From: Cristatella mucedo
Lineage: Eukaryota > Bryozoa > Phylactolaemata > Cristatellidae
Reading direction: 5' to 3'
Assembly: GCA_009760855.2 (NCBI GenBank)
Contig: WPIO01000005.1
Coordinates: 186,001 to 250,000 of the forward strand
Length of the DNA stretch: 64,000 bases
The notes beneath the pieces were generated by a model. The model was not told where the DNA came from, did no database searches, and was given only the letters and a program-made list of their open reading frames with translations. Shown piece after piece: positions 52,004-63,278 of this stretch (the stretch's first letter is position 1; each line of letters starts with the position of its first letter). The translations under genes were made by a program, and so were the position numbers.

Positions 52004-53520
52004 GACTACAACCGTTCCCGCTCTTGAGGTTAGCGCGGCTATGACTGCAACCTGCACTCAAATCGTGAAATCCTCCCCGAGAACTCGAAACTCTCTGTCG
52101 TCGGGAGCGGTGTGGCCGGCTAAGATATACTATTATTATACTACGAGTGAATACTGCGCGCGCTTGCCATTCAAACTGTGTTGGAAAATGGCAAGGCCAC
52201 TTTCTGGCCACCTGAGGCCATCGGTAAGCGACTAGAGAGAGAATAAGTTCTCTGAGGGCGCTTTATCAAGTGCATTATTATTATCGCCGTTTGGCAAACG
52301 CACCTGCGGAGCTCATGCACGTTATACCTGTACACTGTACTGGTAGAGGAGTAGGAACTGAAATGGCTTCAACTTAATACAACCTCATATAAAACTGAGG
52401 CACGTGCAGCTGAACAGGCTTCGCATATTTACGGTTGGCTTCACTATTCGCACTTGTCACCGCGTTGAATTTCAGTCGCACAGCGCCATTGCTTCGCCTC
52501 CACTGGTACTAGTGCACACGCTCTTACGCAAGCCAAACGCGAGGGAAAATCTCGAGCGACGGAAAGTCTGACCTTGTGCGATCGCCTCGGCTAGAGTTAC
52601 GCCATCGGTCACTATCTTCCGGCTTCGCGGTAAGGCGTCAACGGGGGCTGGCGTCTAGGCTTCCTAACAACAGTTCCGGCGGCCATCAGGACCGCTTAAT
52701 TCTACCGCCAGATAAAAGAGCTTCATAAGGTCTGAGCGTTATCTGCTCGCGAATATTTTGCATGCGCTAAAAAACGAAGAGACGTGTTAAATGAATGAAT
52801 TTCGATGAGTATTTCTCTTGTTTTCGACCCACTGTATAAGTTAGAGTCATACGATATTGTGAATAAATGTCAGTAATCGATTTACTCACTTGTCTGGTCC
52901 CTAATCAGCGGCTGCCGCGGCAGTGCTTCCCCAATCTAGCCAAATTTGTACATAACTACTTTGGCGCTGGACAGCCACGCAGAATATTTCCAAGATAAGA
53001 AAATAATTACTTATTCTGAGCAAATCTCAGCACCTCTAAGTATTTGAATCGAGATGGCGGACAGTGGCTTACAATTAGTTACTGTTAAGTTGGCACTCTG
53101 TTAGGACGCGCCTTTATTCAACATCAACATCAAACGTATGCAAAGCGCCGGCCATAAAGACAGCCACCGTTTTTATACGTTGCAAAGCTACTAAGCTGAC
53201 AGACCAATCGGAAATAAGTTAGCAGGCATCAGAATGCTACTGCCTTCGCGGAGTCGCGCGAGGCTGATCACGTGACTGAATCACCCCCCCCCCCCCGGGG
53301 GGGACTTCACATGGCCGAAACATCTGACCAATTGCGGCCCGTGCTGTTCCAATTCTTTGATACATTAGCCCCCCTCTCTGCGACGATGCGTAGGAACGGC
53401 CGAAGCCACTTCACGGTGCAGCCGGCTGCGTCCGGTATCGTAAAGACGGCTACTGCCTCACTGCTACAGGCCGTCGCCCGCTAGCCGCACGTGGGCAGCA
53501 GGGAGCGCGAAATCAGTAAC
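52004..53520. promoter_or_regulatory. Upstream region of the PTPN13-like gene
   Basis: The 5' UTR and promoter should lie here or further upstream. I cannot point to a TATA box or start site. A LINE-A tail (52225-52285, plus) lies about 220 bp above the ATG. A C13-G7 run sits at 53284-53303. No host ORF recognised. Confidence 0.35.
52225..52285 (+). mobile_element. LINE-A tail
   Basis: 'gactagagagagaataagtt', 'ctctgagggcgctttatcaa', 'gtgcattattattat'. A minimal 5'-truncated insertion close to the start codon. Confidence 0.8.
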
Positions 53521-54044
53521 GCAGCTTCAAGCTGCGCGTTTACACGGCACAGACTTTCTCAAAGATTTTGGGCAGATTTCCCACAGATTTGGGCTACTGC
53601 GCTATTATACGTCATAACATTTGGGGGAGGAACATAAACTGCAGACTCATCAGAAGGAGAACCTGTCTTAATTTGTTGGCTTCTCGTTGGTCCAGCCGAC
53701 CATTCGAAACCCTGGAGCTCGCCACGTTACACCCCACGGCCAAAATGAAATTGGCTGACGTTGATAGGCTCACACATATTGAGGCGGTCAGAGCAAGTCC
53801 TTGAATACGGAAAGCTTATACATTGTAACCAATGCTTCGGCCTTTCTAAATAGAATACTGTTTTGTGCGCCTGCTGCTTCCGCTATTGCAATTAGTGCAG
53901 CAGCATCGGCCATTAATGTATGCCCCACCTGCAGCAGGTGGTTGAGAATTGATCTCGGTGCAGCCTTTGATGCAAGCATGTGGCCCACCAGAGATACACT
54001 CCCTTATCTGTGGTGAATCAGCCAGTTAGCATATGTACCCCCTG

Positions 54045-54228
54045 AGAGAAAAAAAATACTAGCTGATTTAACAGCCTCTTTTTGTATAGTGACAGAAGAG
54101 CTTTTACAGCTATCACCGCCGCATGCAGTGGCGATAAAGGATCGCCCACCACAGGATTCGAACCCACGACCTCGGGGCCGAGGTCGTGAAAAGCAGCCGC
54201 CTTATCTAGTGAGCCATTACGGCTCACA
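54045..54228 (-). mobile_element. SINE-1, inverted
   Basis: A well-preserved copy: complement of box B ('aggattcgaacccacgacct') and of the 5' end ('agtgagccattacggctcac'). Close in sequence to 29926-30105. Confidence 0.9.
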
Positions 54229-54230
54229 GA

Positions 54231-54332
54231 GAGAATAAAGATCGAAGCTCATTCACCGCCCACGTCCGCCCGCTTGTGTCTCCGTGAGACCCCACTAGCG
54301 CTGCTGCCGCCGGAGACACACTAACACAACAA
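54231..54332 (-). mobile_element. Solo-LTR-like repeat, truncated copy
   Basis: The complement reads 'ttgttgtgttagtgtgtctc' then 'cggcggcagcagcgctagtg', matching the start of the 1686-1961 element, and stops at 'tttattctct' where SINE-1 begins. Confidence 0.65.
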
Positions 54333-54827
54333 TATTCAGAACGTGTATTTATCAAATCCACCAACAAACTCGTAACGGCGCACATTACTTAGCACTATGC
54401 ACCCGCACGCTCGTAACGGCGCACCTTACTTAGTACCACTCCCTTTCCAGAAACAGGTTTTTAAAATGCTTATTTTCCTTGTTGTTCCTTGTTTCCTTTA
54501 TTCATATTCTTCTCATACTACTCTACAATGACGACTGCAGCGGCGAACTCAACTTCTGCCGATATGGTATCCGCGTCTTGCCGGGGAAACCCTCTTTCAT
54601 ACCAGCCTCCCGGATTGTCGGTGGGACTAAGTCGGCCATCAAATCTGTCGTGGGCGGGACTACATATATGTCGTGTAAACATCCTAACTAGGAGGAAAGT
54701 TGGCGTCTGTCAGGAGGAAAGTATCTGCCGTGTAAACTCAGCTTTACTGGTAATACTACGCCGGGCGGCAGCTGCTGCGACAGCGGACCCCTTCTTACGT
54801 TGGTCTCGATCGGCAACTGCAGGCGCC

Positions 54828-55013
54828 TAGAATGGTTCTCAACTTTCCTAATTCCGCGACGCTTTAACACAGTTCCTCGTGTTGTGGTGCCCTCCAACTA
54901 TAAAATTATTGTGTGCGAAATGTGGAAATGCGTGTTTTCCCAAGCTCTTAGGTACCCCTATGAAAGGGTCATTCGACCCATAAAAGGGTCGCGACACACA
55001 GGTTGAGAACCGC
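54828..55013. mobile_element. hAT-like miniature element
   Basis: About 185 bp with inverted ends: 'aatggttctcaactttccta' at the left, and at the right the complement 'cagcggttctcaacctgtgt' followed by 'gtcgcgaccc'. The CAG.GGTTCTCAACCTGTG.GTCGCGACCC end is a well-known hAT-type terminus. A clear 8-bp target duplication was not seen. Confidence 0.6.
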
Positions 55014-55407
55014 TGGCTTAGAGAGTGTTTGTTGTTCGATAGTCTCCGAACCGCAGGTACGCGACGCCTCGCAGAACACCGAAGCGGGCTCAAAGAGGCG
55101 TTTATTCTCACGGACGCCGCAGCGAGCCAGTAGGCGACCGCCGTGCCCGGCGTCCTCGTCGTAACTGCCTGACCTCAGCAGCCCGTACATCTCACCGCCA
55201 CGTAATCGTAGCGGTCCTTAAACGAACAGCAGCGAAAAAATTCTCCTTGGTCATAAATAACTCGAGGCCTCAAAATGGCCGTAGTGGGAATGGATAAGGC
55301 ATTAAATGCCATCGTCCCATAAACTAACAATACCGTAAATCAGCCGTGAGGACGACTGGATCGGCGACTACGATCGGCGGCTTTTTTTCGCAGGTTTTAG
55401 CGGTTAT

Positions 55408-55715
55408 TGTCGTATTACAGCGGCTCCGGCGGCGGCAGTTCTAGGGTAGTCGCGCGGAGGCACAAGCGCGGACGTGAGTGAAAATGAGGCTCTCAGTTTA
55501 TTCTCTCTCAAGCGCGCATACATGCGAGATGGCTGACTCACCACAGATGAATGAATGCAGCTGCGATGGCCAACATCCCCTACATCAAAGGCCGGACTCT
55601 GCGCCGAGTCAACTGCCCGACCACCTGCTGCAGATGTGGCATGTATTAGTTGCCGGACGTTCCGCTAACTACAAAAGCAGCAGCAGCAGCAGTTACAAAC
55701 GACACTATACGCAAC
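55408..55715 (+). mobile_element. Solo-LTR-like repeat, diverged copy
   Basis: 'cagcggctccggcggcggca', 'gttctagggtagtcgcgcgg', 'gaggctctcagtttattctc' and 'cgttccgctaactac' follow the order of the 1686-1961 element. Confidence 0.65.
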
Positions 55716-55799
55716 TAGCTTGTGCGTACAGCCATCAAGTTAAGAACGAATCGTGACTTTTATTTCGCTAATGCAAATTGGCTGCAATGCGTTCTCTTC

Positions 55800-55935
55800 A
55801 ACTAATTCATGTTATTTATCAAGCATGATACCACTCACCGTTCGATCGAGTTTCTTTTGCAGCTAATGTAAAGCGTTCCTAGAAAGAGATCGAGTTCTCT
55901 GAGGGCGCTTTAACAAGTGTATTATTATTATTAAC
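55800..55935 (+). mobile_element. LINE-A tail
   Basis: 3' UTR end ('atgttatttatcaagcatga', 'gttcgatcgagtttc'), tail with 'gtaaagcgttcctagaaaga' (one extra base) and (ATT)n. Confidence 0.88.
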
Positions 55936-55939
55936 TAAT

Positions 55940-57560
55940 AATCTCTCTAGGCCAAATACTTGGGATCTAAGCAACCGCAATTTTTTTCTATTTCCGTGGA
56001 AATAAGGTACCGGAAGTCTATCTCCAAGAAAATTTGGAGACCCAAAGTGACGGCAATAAAAGCTACCGCACAACCTATCGCACGGAAAAGGCCGAAAAGT
56101 TGTGCACATGCACGAAGAACCTAAAAACGCTATACTGGCAGGTTTTCGAACACTTTCTACTATGAATATGCTTAGCGCGTAGGTTCACCAGGTACCATTA
56201 ATTAAACGTAAACATAAAGTTGGCAAACTGACCAAACAGTTGCTCCGATCGTTGGAAACCCTGTAAATGGTTTCTACCAGAATGCGAACACACACGTTAC
56301 AGAAGCAGTCCAGCACGTGACTCGAGAAGGACTCCAACGCAACAATCTACTGAATCTTTGAGTGCTATGCATTAGTTTAATGGCCGAAAGCTATGGGATG
56401 AGGCGTATTCCGCAGCTTGCCAAGCTCAGTAGCTCCCTCCCAAATGCCGGATCGGTGCTCCGCGTGCGTAGCAAGCCGCGCGCCTCGCCCGCAGCAGCGC
56501 TATCCCACTTACCGAGACCACGTGTTCGTTAGTGCACGCTAGAACGAGTTAAAAAACATAACAATGAGATTTTACCGCAACTTTATTTCTAAGAAGGCGA
56601 TGTCGCTGCTCGTCTAGTTAGGCCTTGTCCCCAAACTCCGCGAAAGTGCTCGCCACGGCAAAAACACGGACCGGCTTCTTTACAGATGGCGGTATTTTAG
56701 GAAAAATAGCGTCGCTGCACTTGAGGCACCTCCGTTCACGTCATGCACTAAGTGCGCAAGCCGGCGGCTCTAGCTCCATTTTGGCTGAATGCGCTTCACA
56801 GCCAGTGTGCCGGGAGGTTTCACCTTCACCTGCAGTGCAGCACTCGCTGACTCAGGACACCGCGTCTCTTTTCGGAGCTGCACAACACTGCTGATTGGCC
56901 GAGTATCGCGTGTACCTAGGCGAATAGGCCTCGACCATAGCCACATCAGCTACGGCTGATAAGAGCAGGGATCGTGAAGAGAAGCCGATAGCATCAAGAT
57001 TCGTATGCATGGTGGCTTGCTCGGCCAATAGTCATCATTTAGGACTACTATATATATATTGGACCTGTTTGTCGCTCGTTCTTATTCCGTATTTCCTACG
57101 GTCTACGTTCTGTTTGTCGGCTGTGGCATTAAGCGTTGTAATTTCCTTGACCATTGACTGATGAATGGCTTCGAGCAGCACAGCGTCTCACACACGCCAA
57201 GGGTACCAGCCTTCAAGCGCCGATTCACGCTCCTCGCGGCTCGAATAAAGCCCCTAGAGCCCCTAGAACTCGATCGAGGAATCGCTCCTTGCCCAAAACG
57301 ATCCTCCGTCCACTCCTGAATGGAAGAAGAAAATCTTATATTTCGATACCCTTTCCGAGAAAATGTACTGCTATTACTTTCTAACCGGTAAGTAGGGAGA
57401 CTTCAACCTTTAACCACTTGCGCTTCAACGAGTTGTCCGACGTCAGCGACTCCAGTCTTCTCTCCAAACACCTGACTCTGGAGCTCCTGCTGCTGCCAAT
57501 AGGCGACGACGGTGCCTTCCCAGCTCTCTTCTTAGCCGGTGCATTATCCTGCTGGCTGAC
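55940..57560. other. Intergenic sequence, no gene recognised
   Basis: Upstream of the gene. Small open frames (for example 56625-56894 plus) have no recognisable content. A short (TA)n lies near 57047. I cannot exclude a distal promoter or non-coding first exon. Confidence 0.45.
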
Positions 57561-57567
57561 TCCCCGT

Positions 57568-58144
<577 letters not shown>

Positions 58145-58559
58145 GGCTAATTGGCTTGTCTGCGAACCAATTAATCACCTTGTGCATTAATTGACAGTCT
58201 TCCTTCGTTCATACGCAGGTGCTTTCCTGCCTAGCAGATGACGGCACCTTGCCCGCACTCAAGCTCTTCGTTCAAATGCAAGTGTTTTTAGCCTAGCAGT
58301 TGATCGCACTCTGCCCGTACACTTTTGCCTACACTGGGGGGGCCGAGTTGTCCCTCTGCCCAGTAATAATTTTCCCAGAGTACTTCCAGCGTGGCGACAC
58401 GCTACACAAATCTAGGTACCATTCTTTAGTGGATTCCCTGCTTCTTGGCATAATAAAGTCACGATTGCTGCCCACACAAAGCGTCTAGACTTGCGTCCTG
58501 CAAGTGCAGCAAGTATTAAAAGTGTGAGTAGTGAGGAAAACGAACATCTCACACTGTAA

Positions 58560-59114
58560 AGCCTCGTTCAGACGGCAAGTCTTGCTTCCAACCAGCTTCC
58601 TACCTACTTGAGTCTTACTTGGGTTTTTCGGTTTATAGGAGGAATTGAAGGCAGTCTTGCTTCCTACTCGGTCCGCCCTCAGAGCGTTCTTGGGATAGCT
58701 GCAAGATCTCTCTACGGCCATGCTTCGCTAACGCAATTACTGGTAGAATGCAACCTGTCCTCTATAATCTTTATCGCTCGCCGCCTCGAGATCTCATTCT
58801 TGAACTCTAAGCTCAGAGTGTCCCATAAAAAGGGACTTGCCTGGAAAGGATCGATTATTTTGCTGGTCCAGTCGTCTGCCATTGCTTTCAAAGCAGTGCA
58901 GTAGGCGCGGCCTGAACGGCATCTATGATTGGTCACTTGCTAATTCTTGGCTGAAAGAGTAGAACCGGGTTTGGTTGCTGAGTCTTCGCCAAAGTCTTCT
59001 TTAAGTCTGGATCACCCCCGCTGTGTTAGTGAAGTATGGACCGAAGACTCGAGCAGGTGGGTAGACTCGAGTAGGAAGCTGGTAGGAAGCAAGACTCACC
59101 ATCTAAACCAGCCT
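58560..59114. mobile_element. 555-bp inverted-repeat element with TAA target duplication
   Basis: The left end 'agcctcgttcagacggcaag', running on through 'tcttgcttccaaccagcttc', matches the complement of the right end 'aggctggtttagatggtgag' and 'tcttgcttcctaccagcttc' over about 55 bp. TAA flanks both sides (58557-58559 and 59115-59117). A 3-bp TAA duplication with such ends fits PIF/Harbinger elements. No transposase frame, so non-autonomous. Confidence 0.75.
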
Positions 59115-59304
59115 TAACTGGGACTTGATGGGTGCTACGGTATTTTGCCATCCAATCCCTTGCCGCCCAGTAATGTAATGGTGCTCGATGCTACGCGAAT
59201 GTCGCAGTACTAGCGACAGAGAGAAATGACTGTTTAATTAATTTCCTTGAAAAAACTGCCTACGCCAATAATAACCGGGCAACGCGGAAAACAGCGATGC
59301 AAGC

Positions 59305-59485
59305 TGTTCAGTTTGTTTGTGCAGTCGCGAACAGCAAAAGATGGTTCCGACAGATGCTGTTCATTTCGGAGCTCAGAACCGAGGTGAAAACAGCCACCGT
59401 GCTAGTTCATGAGCGTCTACTAAAATTGGGTCAACTTTTCTCGGCCGGAAGAGGACGGTGGCTGGGCAAGTCAGGCTGATTCAAC
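59305..59485 (+). repeat. Dispersed repeat R, copy 1
   Basis: Matches 62265-62435 in the same orientation: 'tgcagtcgcgaacagcaaaa', 'gatggttccgacagatgc', 'ttctcggccgg', 'ggtggctgggcaagtca'. Nature unknown; it may be part of the gypsy-type element or another transposon. Confidence 0.65.
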
Positions 59486-59734
59486 ATCTCCTCTTCCCAA
59501 CAGTGGCCGATAAAGCTCCGGTCTCGCGGTACAAAGTCCCGTAAATAGGTAGGGCGGTGTCCTTAGTTAATACGGGTCGATGTACGTAGTGCATGTCGGC
59601 TTGAGTCGGCGGCACCGCTGTCAGAGATGAATCAAGCTGCAATATTTGATGTGTCTGCGTCCAAATGTTCACGGAGGCTTTCCGTCGGTGGGCCTGTAAT
59701 AGCATCACTAGTGTCAGAAGTATCAAGATCGTGC

Positions 59735-59818
59735 TTCATTTGCAGCAAATGTAAACTGCCTAGAAAGAGATTTTTTATTCTCTGATGGCACTTTATCGAA
59801 TGCATTATTATTATTATC
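59735..59818 (+). mobile_element. LINE-A tail
   Basis: 'tttgcagcaaatgtaaactg', 'cctagaaagagatt', 'ttctctgatggcactttatc', (ATT)n. Confidence 0.82.
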
Positions 59819-60104
59819 AAGGTATAGCTGCGAGTCAGTACGAGCCACGGTACTCTCGGCTGCTACAGTAGGGCCTCGGTGGATTATGTCGGTAGCTTCT
59901 GCCACAGCAGAAGCATCATTATTAGCTCTAGCAATCCTTGGCTGCATTTATGGTTCCATAAAACCAAATTATAGTCCTGCTGGGATAATCCCTGTACCCC
60001 AGCAGGTCTCCTTTTGCATATCTGAGCGGCCAAGTTGGAGATGAAGGCATGGCAGCACGTTCAGTGGCCAGACGAAGGAGGTCCAGGCAGGTGTGTAAGT
60101 TACA

Positions 60105-60905
60105 CATCATATAAGCACATCATGGACAAATCACAGGGACCCACTAAATGCTGCCCTAAATAGGTGTGTTTTTAAGTTCCTTTTAAATCTGGTCAGGTCA
60201 GGGGATGTTCTGACGCAGGTCGGGAGAGAGTTCCAGGCTTTGGGAGCATACAAACTAAATGCGCGGTCTCCGAAGGTTTTAAGGTTTGTACGAGGTATTT
60301 GTAGACTGTTGGATTCCAAAAAGCGGGTGGTACGATGCTTGGCCTGATGGGGTGGTATATCTGAGAGATAGACTCTAGCCATAGAATGAAGGGACCTAAA
60401 AGTAAGCGACAAAACCTTGAAGTCAATCCGTTGCTTGACTGGTAGCCAGTGCAGGTCGGCGAGAAGTGGTGTGATGTGGCAACTGCGACGCTCACGACAG
60501 ACAAGCCTAGCTGCAGAGTTTGGCACCGGCTGCAATCGCCTGATCGCACAGGCTGGTAGGCCAGTAAGCGGTGAGTTGCAGAAGTCGAGACGGGATGTCA
60601 CGATTGCATGGACCAACCTGGGACGTGGTATCTTCATCTAAACAAGCCCGAATTTTAGCAATGTTATGAAGCTGAAAATAGGCGGATTTGACGGTGGAGC
60701 TGATATGGTCGTCTAACGAGGGGTCGCTTTGGAATATGACACCTAGATTTCGAGCTGATTCAACTGGAGATATGCTGGCAGAGCCAATTTTGAGAGTCAG
60801 CCTTTCCAATCTCTGAATCACACCGGGTTTGCCCATAACTAGCAAGTTATTTTATCATCGTTTAGTTTTAGAAAATTTGCTGCCATTTAGTTTCTCCTGT
60901 GAGTT
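60105..60905 (-). mobile_element. LINE-A, RT C-terminal copy lacking 3' end
   Basis: The minus strand carries a clean frame at 60637-60131 ([58 protein letters not shown]), close to 37935-38420. The usual 3' UTR and (ATT)n tail are missing: the copy stops after 'gattcgtccatgatgtgctt' at about 60110, so it is truncated at both ends. Confidence 0.88.
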
Positions 60906-60949
60906 GTCTATCGAAGGCATTGGATATGAATCAATTATTAGCTGAGAGT

Positions 60950-62035
60950 TCAACGTCGCTTTAGTCGCTTAGTCCCCGCGCAGAGGCAGATCGAGCCGTC
61001 GGGCCTCAGTACTGGCACTACTAGAGTCGCCCATTCGCTCTGCTCGACTCGCGACCTGACCCCCTTAGAGAGAAATTTGTTTAGCTCAGCCTCTACCTTC
61101 TCGCATATTGCAATTGGCACAGTTCGATATTTGATATACAAGGGTAGAATCTTCTAGAACACGCATCTAACTTGGCCTTGACGCTGCTGAAATTACCCAG
61201 CGTCTGGTGGAAGAGATCTTCAGATCGTCGTGCTGTTGTATAAGAGCGTGTAAGTCTCGATGCTCAGGCAATGAACTTGCAGAAACCATCCTTCCAATAT
61301 CAAGATCGAAAGCCGCCATCCATTGTCTGCCGAACGGGGCAGTAGATCGGTTTCGGCAAGGACGAAAAGTCGAGCCTGTACCTATTTTTCCTTGGTATTC
61401 AGCCTGAGGATGAATTACGCCAACAGGAGATATCTCGGCAGTATCGCCTTACGGCCGTTGCGTAATATTCGTAGGCTCCAGCGTGAGGCGAGGACAGACT
61501 CGCTTATACTCGTGCAAGAATAGCGTAGAAATTCTCGATCCCGAGTCGCATACCATGTGAACGGATGTTCCTTCAACATTATCCCGTACCGTGCACGGCT
61601 TGTCGGTCGCACTTCTCGCAGAATGAATGAAAACTACGTCTGACACTTTTCTGGTGTCCTCGGAGTTGTTGCATGGATTTGTTGGTCTGGCAATCGCCTT
61701 TCCTGCGGCACGCATTGGATGCCGATCCTTGCTTCTACCCACTCTTTGGCTATGACCTTGTAACCCACAGGTGTGGCATGTGCTGCGGCAATGAGGGCAC
61801 CTGTGCCGCTCAAGCTGCTTCGAGCCGCAAGAGGCGCATTCGCGGGCGACTGCGCCTTAAAACGTGGTCCGCTCATCCTGTCAGCGGGAAAAGGTTCGGC
61901 ATTCGAATGCTCAGAACCCTTTTCGGCTTCAGGGCGATCTATCGGAATCTCCTGAGCTAGCACGTACGGTTCGAACACGTCCAGGTAGTCGCCGAACGCC
62001 CGTCTTTCTTCATCAAACGAGATGAATAAAAATAA
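60950..62035 (-). mobile_element. Ty3/gypsy gag-pol remnant
   Basis: Minus strand, in order: a gag-like piece (FDEERRAFGDYLDVFEPYV) near 62030-61970; a Cys/His zinc-knuckle region (CASCGSKQ, CPHCRSTCHTCGLQGH) at about 61850-61740; an aspartic-protease core (VHMVCDSGSRISTLFL, then LEPTNI) near 61580-61460; FGRQWMAAFDLD near 61320; and the start of reverse transcriptase (IAICEKVEAELNKFLSKGV, EWATLVVPVLRPDGSI) at 61110-60990. At least one stop (61452 region) and a frame change break it; it ends where the LINE-A copy lies. The protease has DSGS where active copies have DTGA or DSGA. Confidence 0.82.
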
Positions 62036-62212
62036 TAAATCCTAGCTGATTAAACAGCCTCTTTTTGTATAGCGACAGAAAAGCCGTTATGGCTATCACA
62101 ACCGCTTGTAGTGGCGATAAAGGATCGTCCGCCGCAGGGATCGAACCCACGACCTCGGGACCAAGGTCATGAAAGCAACCGCCTTACCTAGTGTGCCATC
62201 ACGGCTCACAAT
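62035..62212 (-). mobile_element. SINE-1, inverted
   Basis: Complement of box B ('agggatcgaacccacgacct', one base inserted), body 'gtggcgataaaggatcgtcc' and 5' end 'ctagtgtgccatcacggctc'. Confidence 0.88.
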
Positions 62213-62264
62213 GAAGCCTCGCGGGTTGCCACTGGTCAATAAAAAATCCAGCTCTTCGCCACTG

Positions 62265-62435
62265 CTGTGTCAGTGCGTGCAGTCCCGCACGGCAAAAAAA
62301 AATGGTTCCGATAGATGCCATTTATTGTGGAACTCGGAACCGGGCTGCAAACGACCACCCGAATAGCTCTCGAGTGTCTGCTAAACATGGGTCCGCTGTT
62401 CTCGGCCGGTGGCTGGGCAAGTCAAGTGAGGCGGA
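62265..62435 (+). repeat. Dispersed repeat R, copy 2
   Basis: Same element as 59305-59485: 'gcgtgcagtcccgcacggca', 'atggttccgatagatgcc', 'gttctcggccggtggctggg'. About 75 percent similar by eye. Confidence 0.65.
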
Positions 62436-63011
62436 CTTAACGCAAACGAACGAATGTGGACGATGAGCCCCTAGCTGCCGCTAGATCGACGGCTATCTGC
62501 AGCGCTGTCTGGAATAATTCGACGTCCAGGTTAAGAGTGTATGCGTAACGAGTACTTCGCTAGCGAAAGCGAGCCGAGAAACTCGGGGCAAAGGGCATGG
62601 ACGAGGGCAAAGGGCGAGGAGACGAGGGCAAAGAGCGCCTGAAGGCGAGCACAAATGGGCATGCATGCACGCACTGAAGTCTGCTGTCGTGCACTGTAGT
62701 CTTGCGATCTCCCACGACTCGTAGCAGTGTCAATCAACAGCATGGCTCAGCCGGGTGAACCCTCACTCCCTATGCCGGTATTACATTTCACCCACGCCGG
62801 GCTAATGAACTCTTCTTGGGTAAAAGTCTAATGGGTCGCCAATAATAGAATGTTGACTTTAAAGTTCTTACCAATGTCCAGTTTAGTCGCGTTCTCTCTT
62901 ATTGCTCTGATTCTGAAAATAACTCTTCGTTTTCGTCAGTCGCGTGACTATTCTATTTTTAGCTGCTACGAATGGTTGGCTCAGATACTTGGAGGGGAAT
63001 GCACCATGTGG
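62436..63011. other. Intergenic sequence, nothing recognised
   Basis: Contains a short purine-rich imperfect repeat (aaagggc, gacgagggc) at 62590-62640. No gene seen. Confidence 0.5.
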
Positions 63012-63278
63012 TGTTGTGAGCCTGCGGCTTCTGCTGTGCTAGTTAGCGAAGCACCTGACACTAATGTACATGCCTCACCTGTGACCAATAGTCAAGCCGT
63101 TGAAGCGGCGAAGCGTCAGGCCACTAATGCAGATTATATTTCGTGTCGTCTGCTGCGATTGATTGGGCTCCCATCAATGTGCCCGTGGGTGTAATGAAGC
63201 AGAGTCGCACTTGCACCGGCTGTGTTTCAGTGAGATTCACACTAGAACAGCCGCCGCTGGAGACACCGTCACACAACA
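63012..63278 (-). mobile_element. Solo-LTR-like repeat, copy 2
   Basis: The complement runs from 'tgttgtgtgacggtgtctcc' to 'gcaggctcacaaca', colinear with 1686-1961 over its full length (shared 'agcggcggctgttctagtg', 'atcaatcgcagcaga', 'gaaatata', 'attagtgtcagg'). This defines both ends of the element. Confidence 0.7.

Larger units (their letters stand above)
53527..54750. mobile_element. Possible DNA transposon remnant with nested SINE and LTR
   Basis: The ends are roughly inverted: 'aagctgcgcgtttacacggc' at 53530 against the complement of 'gccgtgtaaactcagctt' at 54729-54746. The middle holds SINE-1 (54045-54228) and a fragment of the LTR-like repeat (54231-54332). Arms are short and imperfect, so this is tentative. 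Confidence 0.4.
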
